NCBI RefSeq assembly: GCF_027587195.1
Contig: NZ_JAPDDP010000010.1
Location: 62,001-126,000 of the forward strand
DNA: 64,000 bases
Direction of reading: 5' to 3'
From: Solirubrobacter phytolaccae
GTDB taxonomy: Bacteria > Actinomycetota > Thermoleophilia > Solirubrobacterales > Solirubrobacteraceae
Position numbers and translations under genes: made by a program. The notes under the pieces are model-generated. The model made no database searches, was not told the origin of the DNA, and saw only the letters and a program-made list of their open reading frames with translations. Below, piece by piece: positions 61,188 through 64,000 of the stretch (its first letter is position 1; every line of letters begins with the position of its first letter).

Positions 61188-62768
61188 TCAGCACTTCGCG
61201 CCGGCCGCGAGCGGAACGCACTTGCGCGTCTCGCTGAACGGCGCCTTCACGGCCTTGCGCAGCGCCTTCTTCGTGCGCCCGTACTGCTTGACCTTGCGCG
61301 TGAACGTCAGGCCGTTCCAGCCCGGCTTGGAGATCGTCACCGTGAACGTGGCGCCCCGCTTGAGCCGCTTGTCGACGAGCTTGGGCAGCGACAGCGTCGT
61401 CTTCTTGGCCTTGATCGTCTGGCTGACCTTGCACGCCTTGCACGAGACCTTCACGGTCGAGCCACCCGCCGGCAGGTCGCGCAGCGTGGCCGAGTTCAGC
61501 CGCACGCTGGCCTTCGTGATCGTCCAGGTGAGGATGAGCCGCGCGTTGACCGACGGTGCCGTCGGCGTGGGCGTCGGTCCTGGGCCGGGCACGGGACCGG
61601 GCCCGGGCGGCGTCGGCGGCGGGGTCGGGGCCGGCGTCGTGTTCAGCAGCACCGTCAGGTTGTTCGACTGGTCGTTCGTGATCGCCAGGTCGGGCTTGCC
61701 GTCGACGTTGAAGTCGGCGGTGGCGAGCTGGTTCGGGCCGTCGGCGCCCGGATACGGCGAGCCCACTTCAGGGTTGAACCCGGTCGTGGTGCGCAGGAGC
61801 ACGGACACGTTGTCGCTCGTGTTGTTCGCGGTCGCCAGATCGAGCAGGCCGTCGCCGTTGAAGTCCGCGGCGGCCAGGCCGTACGGCCCGTCGCCGACGG
61901 CGAACGGCGAGCCCGGCAGCGGGCTGAACGCGCCGTTGCCCTGGCCGACGAGGACGGAGACGTTGTCGTTGTTCGAGTTCACGACGGCCAGGTCGAGACG
62001 CGTGTCACCGGTGAAGTCGCGGGCGACGAGCGCGACGGGCCCGTCCCCCACGGCGATCGGGGAGCCGGGCGCCGCGTCGAACCCGGCCTGCCCGACGGGC
62101 CGCCGCAGCAGCACGGTGAGCGAGTCGCCGACGACGTTGGAGACCGCGACGTCCGGGCGGGTGTCGCCGTTGAAGTCGCCGACCGCGATGTAGCGCGGCC
62201 GCAGGCCGGTCGACGGCGCGTTGCCCTCCGCGACGAAGCTGCCGTTCACCTGCTGGAGCAGCACCGTGAGGCCGTCGGCGTCGTAGCGGGAGGCGACCAG
62301 GTCCAGCAGGCCGTCGGCGTTGAAGTCGGCGGCCGCGATCGCACCGGCCTTGGCGACGCTGTAGGGCGACCCGTTGGCGGACATGAACCCGCCCGCGACA
62401 CGCAGGTGCACGGTCACCGCGCCCGGCGCGTTGTACCCGGCGACCGCGACGTCGGGCACGTTGTCGCGATTGAAGTCGCCGACCACGCCGTACGCCGGAC
62501 CGGCGGCCACCGTCGTGGTGCCCTCGATCTGGAAGCCACCGGCGGGCCGGCGCAGGATCGTGGTGCCGAAGTTCGTGGACCCGTTCAGCGCCATCACGTC
62601 CGGCAGGCCGTCGCGGTTGAAGTCAGCGGTGACGACGCCGTACGGCTGGCTCCCGACGGGGAACGGAGAGCCCAGCTCCTGCAGGAACGAGGCGTTCGCC
62701 GGGGCGGCGGTGGCGGCGATTGCGACAACTCCGCCGAGGGCGGCGGTCCAGCGGGCCAGCGTGCTCAT
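61188..62768 (-). CDS. Secreted FG-GAP/VCBS-repeat protein, copy 3
   Basis: A 526-residue member of the same set: MSTLARWTAALGGVVAIAATAAPANA signal-like start, SFLQELGSPFPVG, seven propeller repeats, a Pro/Gly/Thr linker and the CKACKVSQTI C-terminal domain ending GAKC. Its ATG overlaps the stop of the ECF sigma/anti-sigma fusion gene (ATGA at 62765-62768), so the first FG-GAP gene is translationally coupled to the regulator. Confidence 0.87.
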   Translation of the reverse strand: MSTLARWTAALGGVVAIAATAAPANASFLQELGSPFPVGSQPYGVVTADFNRDGLPDVMALNGSTNFGTTILRRPAGGFQIEGTTTVAAGPAYGVVGDFNRDNVPDVAVAGYNAPGAVTVHLRVAGGFMSANGSPYSVAKAGAIAAADFNADGLLDLVASRYDADGLTVLLQQVNGSFVAEGNAPSTGLRPRYIAVGDFNGDTRPDVAVSNVVGDSLTVLLRRPVGQAGFDAAPGSPIAVGDGPVALVARDFTGDTRLDLAVVNSNNDNVSVLVGQGNGAFSPLPGSPFAVGDGPYGLAAADFNGDGLLDLATANNTSDNVSVLLRTTTGFNPEVGSPYPGADGPNQLATADFNVDGKPDLAITNDQSNNLTVLLNTTPAPTPPPTPPGPGPVPGPGPTPTPTAPSVNARLILTWTITKASVRLNSATLRDLPAGGSTVKVSCKACKVSQTIKAKKTTLSLPKLVDKRLKRGATFTVTISKPGWNGLTFTRKVKQYGRTKKALRKAVKAPFSETRKCVPLAAGAKC

Positions 62769-64000
62769 CCATGGCTAGCCTCGCGGCGAGGGCCGGGGTG
62801 GTCAAGGTCTCCGCCTCCTCGATCGTCCAGGGGTGCCCGACCGGACGGGACTTCGCCCGGCTCGTCGCGGAGGGTGTAGCGAGGTTCGCGTGCTGACCTT
62901 TCGGTGCCCGGCTCCGGCTCGGTCTGGGGCGCGCGGTCGAGGCGGACCTCCGGCTCGGCCCCGGTCCGCGCCGGGCGTTCGCCGCGCGAGTCGGGCTGCG
63001 TCTCGGTCCGCGCCGGGCGGTCGCCGCGCGACTCGAACTCCGCCTCGTCGCGCTCACGCGGCTCGGGCCCGGCGCGCGGCGTTCGGCGCGCGGCCGTCGC
63101 CGCGTTCCCATCAGGCGTCGCCGTTGCCGTCGGCGTGCGTGGCGGCGTCGCGGCCGTGGCCGTCGCGGCCGGGGTCGGCGTGGCCGTGGGTCGGGGCTTC
63201 GGGGTGGGTGTCGGCGTGTGCGCGGCGGCCTTTGCGGCGGCGGCGCGGCCGAACTCCTCGTGCCGCTCGACCCCCGGCACCGAGAGCGATCCGCCGGCGA
63301 CGACCGCCACGACGGCGGTGGAGCGGAACGCGGCCCCGGCGGTGGGCGCGGACGTCGTGAAGAGGCCGTTGACCCAGGTCATCACGTTCCAGGCCACGCC
63401 GCTGACCGGGGCGAACGCGAGCCGCGTGCGTGAGATCGGCCGGTACGCGCGGCAGGCCACGCACGCCTTCAGGTGTCCACGCACCCGGCGCGAGCGCGCG
63501 CGGCGCAGGTCGGGGCCGGCGAGGATCAGGCGGATCGACGCGCAGTCGGCCTCGCGGGCGTCGGCCGCGGCCGTCAACGCGGCGCGCGCGTCGAATACGG
63601 CCTGGCGCGCCGCGCCGGGCGCGATCCCGAGCGAGCGGCCGATCTCGTCGTAGGTGAGCCCGGTCTCCGCGCGCAGGAGCAGCGGTGCGCGCAGCCGGTC
63701 GGGCAGGGCGGCGACGTCGGCGACCAGGGTCGCGAGCCGCTCCTTGACCACGACCGCATCGTGCGGGTCTCCCCCGCCGCCGAGCGCGTCGACGTCGAGC
63801 GGGGCGAACTCCCGGCGCACACGGGCGAGCGAGCACGCCTCGTGATGCGCGATCCGGGACAGCCACGGCCGCGGCGCGCCCCGGAGCTGGCCGGAGCGCA
63901 GCGCGCCGAAGGCCTTGATGAGCGCGTTCTGGACGGCGTCGCGCGCGTCGTCATCGCTGCGCAGCACGCGCCGGCTGACGATCAGCAGGCGCGCCTCATG
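62765..64000 (-). CDS. ECF sigma factor fused to zinc-finger, membrane and Pro/Thr-rich tail, partial
   Basis: The gene runs off the right edge, where HEARLLIVSRRVLRSDDDARDAVQNALIKAF is sigma region 2. Region 4 is LPDRLRAPLLLRAETGLTYDEIGRSLGIAPGAARQAVFDAR. After region 4 comes an H-x3-CxxC stretch (GHLKACVACRAY) like the anti-sigma zinc finger, a likely membrane span (FRSTAVVAVVAGGSLSV) and an outer, disordered region rich in Pro/Thr/Ala then Arg/Glu (residues about 250-400). This is sigma and anti-sigma-like parts in one chain. It is coupled to three FG-GAP genes, the probable targets of its regulation. Confidence 0.85.
   Translation of the reverse strand, partial: HEARLLIVSRRVLRSDDDARDAVQNALIKAFGALRSGQLRGAPRPWLSRIAHHEACSLARVRREFAPLDVDALGGGGDPHDAVVVKERLATLVADVAALPDRLRAPLLLRAETGLTYDEIGRSLGIAPGAARQAVFDARAALTAAADAREADCASIRLILAGPDLRRARSRRVRGHLKACVACRAYRPISRTRLAFAPVSGVAWNVMTWVNGLFTTSAPTAGAAFRSTAVVAVVAGGSLSVPGVERHEEFGRAAAAKAAAHTPTPTPKPRPTATPTPAATATAATPPRTPTATATPDGNAATAARRTPRAGPEPRERDEAEFESRGDRPARTETQPDSRGERPARTGAEPEVRLDRAPQTEPEPGTERSAREPRYTLRDEPGEVPSGRAPLDDRGGGDLDHPGPRREASHG

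Overview
The window is very GC-rich (roughly 70%), with strong G/C third-position bias, many secreted proteins with Pro/Thr-rich linkers and no rRNA. Domain content (repeated C-terminal modules on secreted enzymes, FG-GAP proteins, an actinobacterial-type unknown protein at 31.4 kb, a stand-alone LigD polymerase domain) suggests an actinobacterium of the Thermoleophilia/Solirubrobacter type. That placement is an inference from gene content only. No gap between genes exceeds 300 bases once the arsR-type gene at 35.0 kb is counted.

Layout. 0-4.2 kb: partial FAD dehydrogenase (tricarballylate-dehydrogenase type), an MFS transporter and a membrane EAL phosphodiesterase. 4.2-8.8 kb: a complete branched-chain amino-acid-type ABC operon (livG-livF-livH-livM-livK). 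8.8-17.3 kb: a secreted LVIVD propeller protein, glucose-6-phosphate dehydrogenase, a secreted GH78 alpha-L-rhamnosidase and an MBL-fold hydrolase. 17.3-31.3 kb: an L-rhamnose catabolic cluster (two DeoR regulators, rhaT-P-Q-S transporter, mutarotase, kinase, isomerase, bifunctional aldolase/dehydrogenase) running into lutABC. Rhamnosidase, importer, RhaM/I/B/D and LutABC together make a plausible route from rhamnosides to DHAP and, through L-lactaldehyde and L-lactate, to pyruvate. 31.3-33.5 kb: a tRNA-like cloverleaf with a non-canonical T-loop directly abutting a 701-residue uncharacterised gene. 33.5-40.4 kb: two paralogous lipoproteins, an arsR-VOC operon, secreted proteins and an M14 carboxypeptidase. 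40.4-46.5 kb (minus strand): sugar-acid kinase, class II aldolase, PucR regulator, proline dehydrogenase and P5C dehydrogenase, with an array of palindromes between pucR and the proline genes. 46.6-58.0 kb: subtilisin, small membrane protein, acyltransferase, patatin, reprolysin-type metalloprotease, SpoIIE phosphatase/STAS pair and LigD-type polymerase. 58.0-64.0 kb: three tandem FG-GAP paralogues downstream of, and translationally coupled to, an ECF sigma factor fused to an anti-sigma-like tail.

The most unusual signals are: (1) several genes, mostly transcription regulators, that have no usable ATG/GTG/TTG start but carry an in-frame ATC exactly where the start should be, in three cases as GAGGAG-N6-ATC; (2) the tRNA-like element next to an unknown gene; (3) one C-terminal module, resembling a WxL domain, shared by four unrelated secreted proteins; (4) four convergent gene pairs whose stop codons are the same palindromic CTAG.
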